A program made the translations under genes and the position numbers. Below are positions 36,738 through 45,333 of a stretch of 57,278 bases of DNA, one piece after another (within the stretch, counting starts at the first letter, position 1; each line of letters opens with the position of its first letter). The notes under the pieces are model-generated. The model did no database searches. It was not told the DNA's origin and saw only the letters and a program-made list of their open reading frames with translations. Source of the DNA: an uncultured SAR86 cluster bacterium (GTDB lineage Bacteria > Pseudomonadota > Gammaproteobacteria > Magnimaribacterales > Magnimaribacteraceae); NCBI GenBank assembly GCA_902594545.1, contig CACJMO010000005.1:1-57278 (forward strand). The letters are read 5' to 3'.

Positions 36738-38810
36738 ATGATTGATCTTTCAAGAGCAACAAATAAAGCATTAATTATCTCTCTTCTAACTTCTGCCTCT
36801 TTTCTTTGGGCAGACGAACAAGTTGAAGAGGTTATAGTTAAAGGAAAGGTTCTTTATGCAGACCAAGTAAATGCGTTAAAAACGCCTACAGAAATTATAG
36901 ATGTACCTCAGAGTCTATCTATTGTCACTGATGAAGATATTCGCAAACAAGGTATTAGAGAAATAGGAGATATAGTTAGATATACTCCTGGTGTAAATAC
37001 TTCTCAAGGTGAAGGGCACAGAGATGCCGTCGTTTTTAGAGGAGTAAGATCTACTGCAGACTTTTATCAAGATGGAACTAGAGATGATGTTCAATATTAC
37101 AGATCTCTTTATAACGTAGAGCAAGTTGAAGTTCTAAGAGGGCCTAATGCTCTTCTCTTTGGTAGAGGTGGAACTGGTGGAATAATCAACCGAGTGACTA
37201 AGAAAGCTAGCCTTGGAGAGAGATTTGGTTCGTTTGATGTAGGAGCTAATGATAATGGTTCATTTGATTTTGCTGCAGACTTTAATACCTCCACAGGTGA
37301 TAATTCAGCTCTTAGATTGAATGTCCATAGCGATACATTAGAGAATCATAGAGATTTTTATGATGGGGATAGAATAGGTTTTAATCCTACATTAAAAGTT
37401 CAAGTAAGTGATAGCACAACTTTAGATCTCTCTTATGAATATGCTGATCATGAGAGATTTATCGATAGAGGTATTCCTACCGCTAATGGCAAACCTGTTG
37501 ATGCTCTTAAGAATGTCGTATTCGGTACTTCAGACATTAATGTAACTACTCTTGAAGCCGATATTTTTAGAGGTACTCTAACAACAGAGTACTCTGATAC
37601 TTCAAAAGGAATTTTCTCAATAACTTCTAGTGAGTTTGAAAAAATGTATCAAAATTTATACGCATCTGGTTACGATTTAGACACTAATGTTGTGACCTTG
37701 GATGGGTATAGAGATCCAACTGAAAGGGAAAATATGATAATTTCAGCCAATCTAGTGAATGAACTTCAAATCGGTGGAGCTACTCACACTTTATTGATCG
37801 GTGCAGAGATAATTGATACTGATAATGCTAACGAAAGGTATGATACTTATTGGTCAACAACTCAGAGCGATAAAGAGTCTTTCAATGTTTCAAGGCCACT
37901 AAATATTGCAACCAATTCAGACGGAGTTGCTACAGGTGTTGATTTTACAACCAAGTTGAAAAGCAGAACTACTTCAGATATCGAAGTGACCTCAATATAT
38001 ATTCAAGATCAAATTGATATCTCAGATAATTTACAAATTCTAATAGGTGGAAGGCTTGATCAATTCGATATAACAGTTGATGACCTTAAAGCTGGTTCGT
38101 CTCAATCTAGAGATGATGACGAATTTTCTCCAAGAGCTGGAGTTATATTTAAACCTCAAGAAAACGTCTCTTTGTACCTGAGTTATAGTGAAAGCTTTTT
38201 ACCTAGATCTGGTGAGCAATACAAAAAACTTACTGCAAGTTCAGCGGCTTTAGACCCTGATGTGTACGAAAGCACTGAGGTTGGAGTTAACTGGGATATT
38301 ACGTCAGACTTAAGTTTAAGGGCTAGTTACTTCGATAGTGAGCAGACTATTGCTACAAGAGACGAGTCCGGAGAAGGAGCTGAAATTGTTGGGTTGCAAG
38401 TTGATGGCATTGAAATTGAAGTAAAAGGACAAGTTAGCGATCAACTATATGTTCACTTTGGATATAGCGACATGGATGGAGAAACAAGTTCTGGTGGAGA
38501 ACCTAGAGAAATTCCAGAAAATACTATGTCACTTTGGACTACGTATCAGGTAAATGACAAATTTGGATATGGATTGGGCGTTACAAGACAAGGTGAGTCA
38601 AATATAAGTAACAATAAGCCAGGTTTAGTATTACCCGATTACACAAGAGTTGATTTTGCAGCTTTCTACGATGTTTCAGATGATTTTACTATCAGACTTA
38701 ACATTGAAAATATAAATGATGAGCTTTATTACCCTCATTCTCACAGTACGCATCAGGCTTCTGTTGGAGAGGATACTAATGCAAGACTTTCATTTACAAG
38801 AAGGTTCTAA
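36738..38810 (+). CDS. TonB-dependent outer-membrane receptor, siderophore type
   Basis: 690 aa. A signal peptide (about 1-25, ending LWA) is followed by a TonB-box-like VEEVIVKG. The plug domain (about 45-160) contains VPQSLSIVTDEDI and EVLRGPNALLFGRGGTGGIIN, a pattern of catecholate/hydroxamate siderophore receptors. The beta-barrel ends in a terminal Phe (LSFTRRF), as outer-membrane proteins do. GGAG lies 8 nt before the ATG. The upstream Fur boxes show that iron controls it. The exact siderophore cannot be told; no synthesis genes are near, so it may import siderophores made by others. Confidence 0.92.
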   Translation: MIDLSRATNKALIISLLTSASFLWADEQVEEVIVKGKVLYADQVNALKTPTEIIDVPQSLSIVTDEDIRKQGIREIGDIVRYTPGVNTSQGEGHRDAVVFRGVRSTADFYQDGTRDDVQYYRSLYNVEQVEVLRGPNALLFGRGGTGGIINRVTKKASLGERFGSFDVGANDNGSFDFAADFNTSTGDNSALRLNVHSDTLENHRDFYDGDRIGFNPTLKVQVSDSTTLDLSYEYADHERFIDRGIPTANGKPVDALKNVVFGTSDINVTTLEADIFRGTLTTEYSDTSKGIFSITSSEFEKMYQNLYASGYDLDTNVVTLDGYRDPTERENMIISANLVNELQIGGATHTLLIGAEIIDTDNANERYDTYWSTTQSDKESFNVSRPLNIATNSDGVATGVDFTTKLKSRTTSDIEVTSIYIQDQIDISDNLQILIGGRLDQFDITVDDLKAGSSQSRDDDEFSPRAGVIFKPQENVSLYLSYSESFLPRSGEQYKKLTASSAALDPDVYESTEVGVNWDITSDLSLRASYFDSEQTIATRDESGEGAEIVGLQVDGIEIEVKGQVSDQLYVHFGYSDMDGETSSGGEPREIPENTMSLWTTYQVNDKFGYGLGVTRQGESNISNNKPGLVLPDYTRVDFAAFYDVSDDFTIRLNIENINDELYYPHSHSTHQASVGEDTNARLSFTRRF

Positions 38811-38837
38811 TTAAACTTTTAGAAATAGTGCAGCTTT

Positions 38838-38980
38838 CGGCAGTGCTTTAAACCCCAAAGCACTGCCGTAGCGCCCAAGGAGAAAACTCAAAGCGCAGAG
38901 CATCTCCTTACCAAGTCGGTATCTACTGCAGACTTTAAATGCCAGTAGATTAATCAACCCCCTCCCCAAAGGTTGTTTAA
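38838..38980 (+). ncRNA. candidate structured RNA in the receptor 3' untranslated region
   Basis: Four consecutive perfect stems: 38838-38849 with 38857-38868 (12 bp, 7-nt loop); 38877-38883 with 38903-38909 (7 bp); 38921-38928 with 38943-38950 (8 bp); 38955-38959 with 38971-38975 (5 bp). They are followed by the terminator hairpin at 38981. No reading frame fits the stretch, and it is more GC-rich than its surroundings. It could be a 3'-UTR-derived small RNA made with the Fur-controlled receptor mRNA. I recognise no known RNA family. Confidence 0.5.
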
Positions 38981-39021
38981 GAAAGGGATTCAGATACTTT
39001 TCTGGGTCCCTTTCATCTTTT
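38981..39021 (+). terminator. intrinsic terminator of the receptor transcript
   Basis: A 14-bp stem, 38981-38994 with 39001-39014 (two G-U pairs), has a 6-nt loop and is followed by ATCTTTTT. It overlaps the last bases of the convergent hemH gene. Confidence 0.8.
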
Positions 39022-40011
39022 TACTGAGTTGACCAAGAAATCTACCCAAGAATCCTCGATATTTAAACAAGGAATATAATTAAATGATTCTCCGCCTGCA
39101 TCAAGAAAAGTCTCTCTTCCTCTTAAATTCATTTCTTCAAGAGTTTCTAGGTTGTCTGTCACGAATGCTGGACAAATCACATCTAATTTTTTTATTCCAC
39201 TCTCAGCTAATCTTACTAGCTCTTTATCTGTAAAAGGTTGAATCCAGCCAGGCCCAATTCTTGACTGAAAAGAAACACCCCACTCATCTCTGGATAGTTG
39301 CAATTTGTCGGTACATAGTCTCGAAGTTTCTAGGACCTGAGCTTTATAACAGAAGGGCGTAGCTTCAGACTTTCTAGAACAACAATTTTTGGCCTTTAGG
39401 CAATGACTGTTTGTAGGGTCAGTTTTTAAAAGGTGCCTGTTAGGTATACCGTGATAACTAAACAAAAGAAAGTCACTATCAGGTTGTCTATTTCTTTTTA
39501 TTAATTCACTGAGACAATTTATGTATTCCTCTTCTTTATAGAAAGACTCAATAAAAGTTAATTTCATTTTTAAATTGAGCTCTTTGTTGATTCGACTGAC
39601 TTCCCTATGTGTAGTGAGGGTGGTAGACATTGCGTAGTGCGGATACAAAGGTATAACAAATATATCCTCACAACCCTTTTTCTTGAGCTCCAAGAGTCCA
39701 TTTTTGATACTTGGCTCTTGATATCTCATTGCAACTTCTAATGGTAAGTTAGCTCTAGCACTGACTTTATCTCCTAATGCAATAGATTTGTTAATAAGAG
39801 GCGACCCTTTATCAGTCCATATTTCTGAATAAGCTTCCATAGTATTTTTACTTCGAATCGGCACAATTATCAGATTAACAAGAAATTTCCTAACTAACTC
39901 TGGATAGTCAATAACTAATTCATCAGATAAGAATTCTTTGAGGTAATTTTTAATGGACTTGAGATCCAAGTCTTTTGGTGAGCCGAGATTTACAAGAAGA
40001 ATACCTTTCAT
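39013..40011 (-). CDS. hemH: ferrochelatase with internal cysteine-rich insert
   Basis: Inserts iron into protoporphyrin IX, the last step of haem synthesis; 332 aa. The catalytic His187 is in SYHGIP and the acidic partner is in DNLETLEE near residue 275. The start at 40011 is chosen because MKGILLVNLGSP matches the family. After YHGIP there is an insert with Cys204, Cys210, Cys211 and Cys221, suggesting a [2Fe-2S] cluster as in some bacterial ferrochelatases with cysteines in an internal segment. The product feeds the ccm system at 54051 and a Fur-controlled receptor lies next door. Confidence 0.94.
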   Translation of the reverse strand: MKGILLVNLGSPKDLDLKSIKNYLKEFLSDELVIDYPELVRKFLVNLIIVPIRSKNTMEAYSEIWTDKGSPLINKSIALGDKVSARANLPLEVAMRYQEPSIKNGLLELKKKGCEDIFVIPLYPHYAMSTTLTTHREVSRINKELNLKMKLTFIESFYKEEEYINCLSELIKRNRQPDSDFLLFSYHGIPNRHLLKTDPTNSHCLKAKNCCSRKSEATPFCYKAQVLETSRLCTDKLQLSRDEWGVSFQSRIGPGWIQPFTDKELVRLAESGIKKLDVICPAFVTDNLETLEEMNLRGRETFLDAGGESFNYIPCLNIEDSWVDFLVNSVKR

Positions 40012-40104
40012 AATGTCTTGGAAGATGAAGAAAATAAATTTAGGGCTGCAAACTTGAAAGTCCATTTTATAGTAAAATGCTCACTAAGCTAAGTAGATTT
40101 AATT

Positions 40105-40665
40105 ATGGATACATTACAAGCTCTTCAAACTCGAAATTCAATTCCTTTTCTGACCGAGCCTGCTCCTACATCAGAACAGATGCAAGAGATATATAAGGGT
40201 GCGCTTAGAGCACCTGATCATGCTAGGTTAAGACCATGGAAATTTATTGAGGTTCGTGGCAGTTCCAGAGAAAAATTAGCCAATATTTTTATAAGCGCTT
40301 CAAAAAAACTCAATGATAATTTAGACGACGAGGATATAGATAAATTAAGAAATGCCCCTTTAAGAGCTCCTATGATTATCGTTTTAGCGGCTAATATTAA
40401 AGAACATCCCAAAGTACCTAAAATTGAACAGATAATTTCTTTAGGTGCATCTGCACAAAATATTCTTCTTGGACTGCACGATATGGGCTATGCCGCGGTG
40501 TGGAGAACGGGAAAATTGGCATTCAATCCGGAGATAACTCATGAATTAGGACTAGAGGATAACTTTGAAATAATAGGTTATCTCTATGTGGGAACATCAA
40601 CCGGCAAAGAAAAACCTATTCCCGAACTTGATGTAAATGAGTTCGTTGATGTCTGGGATGAATAA
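40105..40665 (+). CDS. nitroreductase family flavoprotein (YdjA-like)
   Basis: 186 aa, FMN-dependent NAD(P)H oxidoreductase fold. APDHARLRPWKF near residues 36-47 and GASAQNILLGLHDMGYAAVWRTG near 113-135 are typical of the small YdjA subgroup. It is divergent from hemH across a 93-nt spacer. Substrate unknown. Confidence 0.88.
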   Translation: MDTLQALQTRNSIPFLTEPAPTSEQMQEIYKGALRAPDHARLRPWKFIEVRGSSREKLANIFISASKKLNDNLDDEDIDKLRNAPLRAPMIIVLAANIKEHPKVPKIEQIISLGASAQNILLGLHDMGYAAVWRTGKLAFNPEITHELGLEDNFEIIGYLYVGTSTGKEKPIPELDVNEFVDVWDE

Positions 40666-40808
40666 AATAATCGCAAGGAAAAATTAGAGTTTACATTAAT
40701 ACACCCTAGTAATATAATTATCGTTTATACCAAGTAATAAATAAAATTTATATCAAATCTCTACTTTCTGACATACCTGATTTAGTATCAGACCAATTCG
40801 CTCTCTCT

Positions 40809-41354
40809 ATGACTCGGTTCTTTAGATTCATGGCTGACACTTTTTTTGTCGATAGGTACGGGCACAGAGCTGTGGTTCTAGAAACCATTGCTGGGGTTCC
40901 TGGTATGGTCGCGGGTGTGTTGATGCACTTCAAAAGCTTAAGAACAATGAAACCGGGTTACGGTGAAGGTATAAGAGAGATGCTTGCTGAAGCGGAAAAC
41001 GAAAGAATGCATCTGATGTTTTTTATCGATATAGCTAAACCCAATTTATTCGAAAGAGCACTGGTATTGTTGTCACAGATAATTTTCGGAATCTTCTATT
41101 TAATCATGTACTTGTTCTTTACACGTACTGCTCACAGAATGATAGGTTACTTTGAAGATGAGGCAGTAAAGAGTTATACAGATTACCTACAAAAAGTTGA
41201 ATCAGGCGAGATAGAGAATTTCCAAGCACCCTTGCTAGCGATAAAATATTATGGATTAGACAGAAATTCCAAATTATCTGATCTCATTATTGAAGTTAGG
41301 AATGATGAACAAAAACATAGCAAAGTAAATCATAATTACGCTGATAGCTTATAG
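40809..41354 (+). CDS. alternative oxidase (di-iron ubiquinol oxidase)
   Basis: Non-proton-pumping terminal oxidase that passes electrons from ubiquinol to oxygen; monotopic membrane protein. The six iron ligands can be placed: Glu25 (LETIAG), Glu65 and His68 (NERMH), Glu116-118 (FEDEA), and Glu167 and His170 (DEQKH). From the ATG at 40809 it has 181 aa, short at the N-terminus. The same frame stays open upstream to 40713, and its translation (DQFALS just before the ATG) looks like the family, but holds no ATG, GTG or TTG; the true start may be a rare codon (ATT at 40746 or ATC at 40752). No ribosome binding site precedes 40809. Confidence 0.88.
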   Translation: MTRFFRFMADTFFVDRYGHRAVVLETIAGVPGMVAGVLMHFKSLRTMKPGYGEGIREMLAEAENERMHLMFFIDIAKPNLFERALVLLSQIIFGIFYLIMYLFFTRTAHRMIGYFEDEAVKSYTDYLQKVESGEIENFQAPLLAIKYYGLDRNSKLSDLIIEVRNDEQKHSKVNHNYADSL

Positions 41355-41391
41355 CCCTCTGCAATTGACTTACCGCTTCTATTAAGACCCT

Positions 41392-41438
41392 TTTCAGCTT
41401 AAACTTATCTCTTTTAAGTGGCTCATAATAAGCTGAAA
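41392..41438 (+). promoter_or_regulatory. hairpin covering the GMC oxidoreductase ribosome-binding region
   Basis: TTTCAGCTTA (41392-41401) and TAAGCTGAAA (41429-41438) are a perfect 10-bp inverted repeat with a 27-nt loop that holds a second small stem. The right arm contains the purine stretch just before the ATG at 41443, so the folded RNA would hide it. It could be translational control or part of the oxidase-gene terminator; no T run follows. Confidence 0.45.
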
Positions 41439-41442
41439 GAAT

Positions 41443-43071
41443 ATGGAAAGAAATTTTGATTACATAGTGGTCGGGGCAGGAAGTGCAGGATGTGTAATGG
41501 CAAATAGACTATCAGAGTTAGAAGATAATTCTGTTCTCAGTATTGAGGCAGGCGGTAAAGACAGTAACTTTTTTATCCATATGCCTTCTGGATATTCTCA
41601 GATTGTTCCAAAGAAGAGTAATTTGAATTATGGTTATGAGACACAACCCGAGAGCACAACAAACGACAGAGCATTGTATTGGCCAAGAGGCAAAGGCTGG
41701 GGTGGATCCTCTTCTATCAACGCGATGGTATACATAAGAGGTCATTCTTATGATTACAATTTATGGCGTCAGATGGGCAATATTGGTTGGTCATATGAAG
41801 ATGTTCTCCCTTATTTTAAAAAGGCTGAAAGCTTCCAGGGAGAGGGAGATGAAGACTTTCATGGATTTGATGGCCCGTTAAATGTTAAGAAGTCCTCAAG
41901 AACTGACGACCCTTTACTCGATGTCTTTTTAGAAGCCGGTCAGCAAGCTGGTTTTCCTTTAACTGAAGATTTTAATGGAAAAGATCAAGAAGGCTTCTCT
42001 AGATATGAACATACTATGAAAGATACAAGATTCGGGCCTAGAAGATGGAGTGCTGCTAGGGCGTATCTTCATCCGGTGCTTAAGAGAAAAAATCTTTCAA
42101 CTGAGGTAAATGTTCAAGTTAACAAAATAATTTTTGAAGGAAAAAAAGCCGTTGGAGTTGAATTCCAAAAAAAAGGTCAGTTACAGACTTGCAAAGCCAA
42201 TAAAGAAATAATCATTTCAGCAGGTGCTATCAATTCTCCTCAAATACTTATGAATAGCGGAATAGGGGACTCAGAAGAATTAGCAAAGCATGGTATTAAA
42301 GTTGTTCATGAATTGAAAGGAGTGGGTAAGAATCTCCAGGATCATTATGGAGTTTTAAGTTCATTTTATGCTACACAACCTATAACCCTTCATAGGTCAG
42401 CTGGCTTAATTAATACTGGCTTATCTGGAATCAAATATTTAATGTTTGGTTCAGGAGATGCCGCCTATCCCCCTACTAGTGCTGGTGCTTTTTTCAAGTC
42501 TAGTCCAGATAAAGACATACCAGATACTCAACTTCATTTCACTTCAATTCAAACTGATGATCTCCATGGTCGAGAGGGTGTAGATAAAAGACATGGATTT
42601 ACGGCGGTTATTTATATTTGCAGACCCCAAAGCAGAGGTTACTTGACATTAAAAAGCTCCAATCCTGGTGATGCTCCGCTTATGTATCCAAATTATCTTT
42701 CAGAAGAACAGGACATGATAGATACAAGAAATGCCTTAAGAGAAACACGAAGGGTTTTTCTTCAACCTGCTTTCGATCCTTATAGGGGTGAGCAAAAAAA
42801 ACCTGGAAGTGATGTAAATGTTGAAGATGATGATCAACTCGATGAATGGATAAGGAATACTGGAGAAACTCTGTATCACCCAGTAGGGACTTGTAAAATG
42901 GGGGAAGACAATATGGCTGTTGTAAATAGTGACTTGCAAGTTCACGGTATTGAAGGACTAAGGGTTGTTGATGCTTCCATCATGCCAACCTTAATAGGCG
43001 GTAACACCAATGCACCAACAATAATGATTGCTGAGAAGGCAGCAGATTCCATTAGACAATCAAAAACATAA
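41443..43071 (+). CDS. GMC-family flavin oxidoreductase (choline/alcohol dehydrogenase-like)
   Basis: 542 aa. The FAD-binding VVGAGSAGC is at about residues 8-16, followed by WPRGKGWGGSSSINAMVYIRG (GMC signature 1, about 86-106) and the active-site His in LYHPVGTCKMG near 485, with Asn in GGNTNAPT near 524. It is similar to BetA/AlkJ. No betaine aldehyde dehydrogenase lies directly beside it, though an aldehyde dehydrogenase is at 48800. The substrate is probably an alcohol; choline is not shown. Confidence 0.88.
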   Translation: MERNFDYIVVGAGSAGCVMANRLSELEDNSVLSIEAGGKDSNFFIHMPSGYSQIVPKKSNLNYGYETQPESTTNDRALYWPRGKGWGGSSSINAMVYIRGHSYDYNLWRQMGNIGWSYEDVLPYFKKAESFQGEGDEDFHGFDGPLNVKKSSRTDDPLLDVFLEAGQQAGFPLTEDFNGKDQEGFSRYEHTMKDTRFGPRRWSAARAYLHPVLKRKNLSTEVNVQVNKIIFEGKKAVGVEFQKKGQLQTCKANKEIIISAGAINSPQILMNSGIGDSEELAKHGIKVVHELKGVGKNLQDHYGVLSSFYATQPITLHRSAGLINTGLSGIKYLMFGSGDAAYPPTSAGAFFKSSPDKDIPDTQLHFTSIQTDDLHGREGVDKRHGFTAVIYICRPQSRGYLTLKSSNPGDAPLMYPNYLSEEQDMIDTRNALRETRRVFLQPAFDPYRGEQKKPGSDVNVEDDDQLDEWIRNTGETLYHPVGTCKMGEDNMAVVNSDLQVHGIEGLRVVDASIMPTLIGGNTNAPTIMIAEKAADSIRQSKT

Positions 43072-43090
43072 CCTTAGAATAGACGATCCC

Positions 43091-43181
43091 GGAGAGGTGG
43101 CTGAGTGGTTGAAAGCGCTCCCCTGCTAAGGGAGTATAGGGTAATCCCCTATCGAGGGTTCGAATCCCTCTCTCTCCGCCA
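43091..43181 (+). tRNA. tRNA-Ser (anticodon GCT)
   Basis: 91 nt including an encoded 3' CCA. The acceptor GGAGAGG pairs with TCTCTCC, the anticodon is GCT in CTGCTAA, there is a long variable arm (TATAGGG-TAAT-CCCCTAT), and the T loop is GGTTCGAATCC. All are typical of serine tRNA. Confidence 0.97.
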
Positions 43182-43217
43182 CAATATCTGTCTCCTTCTT
43201 TCATTCAGGAACTAATT

Positions 43218-44123
43218 TTGAGCTATTATTTGAAAGATATGGATAAAAATTTTATAGATATTGTTGATTCTTTTTGTCCTCACGGAGAGCTCCTTAGTGC
43301 AGAAATCCTGCCTGGTGGATATTCAAGCGATGTTTATATTCTCAATGTAAAAGTTGACGAAAAAGAAGTTAGGTTTGTTTTAAGATCGGAGGGCTCTCCT
43401 AGGTCTGAGAATACTATAAATACTGAATTTCAATTAATTCAATCTCTTGCGGAACAAAATCTTCCCATCCCTGAAGCCGTTTTCTGTGATACCAGCCTAT
43501 GTCATTTCCATAAACCTTTCATGATCATGAGTTTTATTGAGGGTAAGGTTCAAGAGCCAACTCCTAAGGATTCAGATTGGTTAGATAAATTTTCTAGTCT
43601 TCTTCAAGATGTAAGATCTATCGATACATCATTACTTCCTAAGCTTCCGGTTAGAATAGATCCACTCGAAGACATTTTTAAATTTATACCTAAAGATGAT
43701 GAATGGAACGATCTTAAAAATTTTTTATGCAACATCTCCGATACAGTTTACAAAGGGGATAAAACTTTCTTACACGGAGACTTTTGGCCTGGAAATATTT
43801 TATGGAAAGGAAAAGAGATTGTAGGACTTCTTGATTGGGAATATGCAGCGATAGGAGATCCAGTTTCAGATATCGCTGTTGCAAGCTTAGAGCTTAGATA
43901 TAGTTTAGGTGAAGAGGGCATGACAAAATTTCAGGAGCAATGCTCCAATTTTCTTGACATAGACCCATTTAGATTATCGTTATGGATGATATATGTTGCA
44001 TCTTCTACGCTGACTTATATCAAGGAGTGGAGATTGCCTGAAGATAGGGAGGTCATCATGATCCGAGAAGCCAAACAAACTATTAGAGATGCGTTTAGAA
44101 AATTGTATCGAAATGATTTCTAA
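43218..44123 (+). CDS. phosphotransferase family protein (APH-like), TTG start
   Basis: 301 aa, aminoglycoside-phosphotransferase/choline-kinase fold. The catalytic loop is LHGDFWPGNILW near residue 190 and the metal-binding LLDWEY lies near 208. The start is TTG at 43218 with AGGA 7 nt before it; ATG codons further in would cut the N-lobe. This broad family includes enzymes acting on fatty acyl or small-molecule substrates; resistance to antibiotics is not implied. It follows tRNA-Ser. Confidence 0.8.
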   Translation: MSYYLKDMDKNFIDIVDSFCPHGELLSAEILPGGYSSDVYILNVKVDEKEVRFVLRSEGSPRSENTINTEFQLIQSLAEQNLPIPEAVFCDTSLCHFHKPFMIMSFIEGKVQEPTPKDSDWLDKFSSLLQDVRSIDTSLLPKLPVRIDPLEDIFKFIPKDDEWNDLKNFLCNISDTVYKGDKTFLHGDFWPGNILWKGKEIVGLLDWEYAAIGDPVSDIAVASLELRYSLGEEGMTKFQEQCSNFLDIDPFRLSLWMIYVASSTLTYIKEWRLPEDREVIMIREAKQTIRDAFRKLYRNDF

Positions 44124-44189
44124 GGAAAGAATTAGTTTTTTCTTTGTGATAAGTTAGGCAAGAGTAAGTGATATTAACGGGAGGTAATT

Positions 44190-45257
44190 ATGAACGAAGC
44201 TCAAGAAATAAATCATGACAAGTTAATGGAGTTATTTGGGAATGTTTTTTCTCATATCTCTGGTGCTGTTGGTCTATTGATGTCTTATTTAGGAGATCAA
44301 ACTGGTCTCTATTCGAAAATTGAAGAAATGGGTTCATGTACAGCTCAATCTTTAGCAGATGCAACTGACATGGATGAAAGATATTTGCAAGAATGGTTGT
44401 CAGCCAATGCCGCGCATGGATACATCACTTTTGAAGCAGAAACGGAGGAATTTTATTTAAGTCCTGAACAAGCTGTTGTTTTTTGTAGAGAAGGAGAACC
44501 CCAATGTCTTCAAGGGTTAATACAAGGTGTGATTGGTCAAATGGCAACTCAAGATGTGGCGTTAGAAGTATTCAAGACAGGTAGAGGGAGGCCTTGGAGC
44601 GAACATCATATGTGTTGTTTTTGTGGAACGGATAGATTTTTTAGACCCGCTTATGTCAGTCATTTAGTTGAAGAATGGATACCTTCAATAACTGGTGCGA
44701 AAGAAAAACTTACATCTGGTGGGAAGGTAGCTGATATTGGGTGTGGCCTAGGTTCGACAACAATATTGATGGCTGAGACATATCCAAATTCACACATATA
44801 TGGATATGACTTTCATGATGAATCGATAAAGGAAGCCCAAAAAAGGGCATCAGAAAAGGGTCTAACTAATATAACCTTTGAGGTCAGAGATGCAAAAGAT
44901 ATACCAAATGAAGGATTTGACTTGGCATGTATTTTTGATGCCCTACATGATATGGGTGATCCTGTTGGAGTCGCTTCAGGAATTAAAAGTATCCTTAATG
45001 ATGAGGGAAAATTTATGTTAGTAGAGCCATTTGCAGAAGATGAATTAAAAGATAATTTAACTCCAGCCTCGGCAATGATGTATGGATTTTCTACAATAGT
45101 TTGTGTTCCAACATCTAGAGCACAAGAAGTGGGTTTATGCTTGGGGGCTCAAGCAGGACCAAAAAGACTTATAAAAGTGCTTGAAGATGCAGGATTTGAG
45201 GGAGTAAGGATTTCTGATTCAACAACTAATAATTTAGTATTTGAAGCTGCAAAATAA
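44190..45257 (+). CDS. class I SAM-dependent methyltransferase with winged-helix N-terminus
   Basis: 355 aa. An N-terminal winged-helix-like domain (about 28-95) is followed by a Rossmann methyltransferase domain with VADIGCGLGSTT near residue 180. The linker motif GTDRFFRPAY fits the family often annotated as transcriptional regulator/methyltransferase. Just before it are Cys142, Cys143 and Cys145 (CCFC), unusual for the family. A strong GGGAGG lies 6 nt before the ATG. Substrate unknown. Confidence 0.8.
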   Translation: MNEAQEINHDKLMELFGNVFSHISGAVGLLMSYLGDQTGLYSKIEEMGSCTAQSLADATDMDERYLQEWLSANAAHGYITFEAETEEFYLSPEQAVVFCREGEPQCLQGLIQGVIGQMATQDVALEVFKTGRGRPWSEHHMCCFCGTDRFFRPAYVSHLVEEWIPSITGAKEKLTSGGKVADIGCGLGSTTILMAETYPNSHIYGYDFHDESIKEAQKRASEKGLTNITFEVRDAKDIPNEGFDLACIFDALHDMGDPVGVASGIKSILNDEGKFMLVEPFAEDELKDNLTPASAMMYGFSTIVCVPTSRAQEVGLCLGAQAGPKRLIKVLEDAGFEGVRISDSTTNNLVFEAAK

Positions 45258-45333
45258 AGAAGTCTACTAATTTGAACTCATAGACTCTTAGAGAAAATAA
45301 ATGTTATGCTCGTATGAGTATTCGGAGAAATTT

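Noticed and set aside
38838..39014. 6S RNA, 4.5S RNA or tmRNA
   Set aside because: The multi-hairpin layout does not match the single long helix of 6S, the short rod of 4.5S or the tRNA-like end of tmRNA; left as an unassigned structured RNA.
43218..44123. Antibiotic resistance kinase
   Set aside because: Only the general APH fold is visible; the gene sits among housekeeping and metabolic genes, with nothing to suggest aminoglycoside specificity.
44124..44189. Possible terminator after the phosphotransferase gene
   Set aside because: The AAAGAA/TTCTTT pairing is short and purely A/T-rich; too weak to call.
45261..45286. AGTCTA/TAGACT inverted repeat before the secreted TonB_C-like gene
   Set aside because: Only 6 bp with a 14-nt loop, expected by chance in this base composition.
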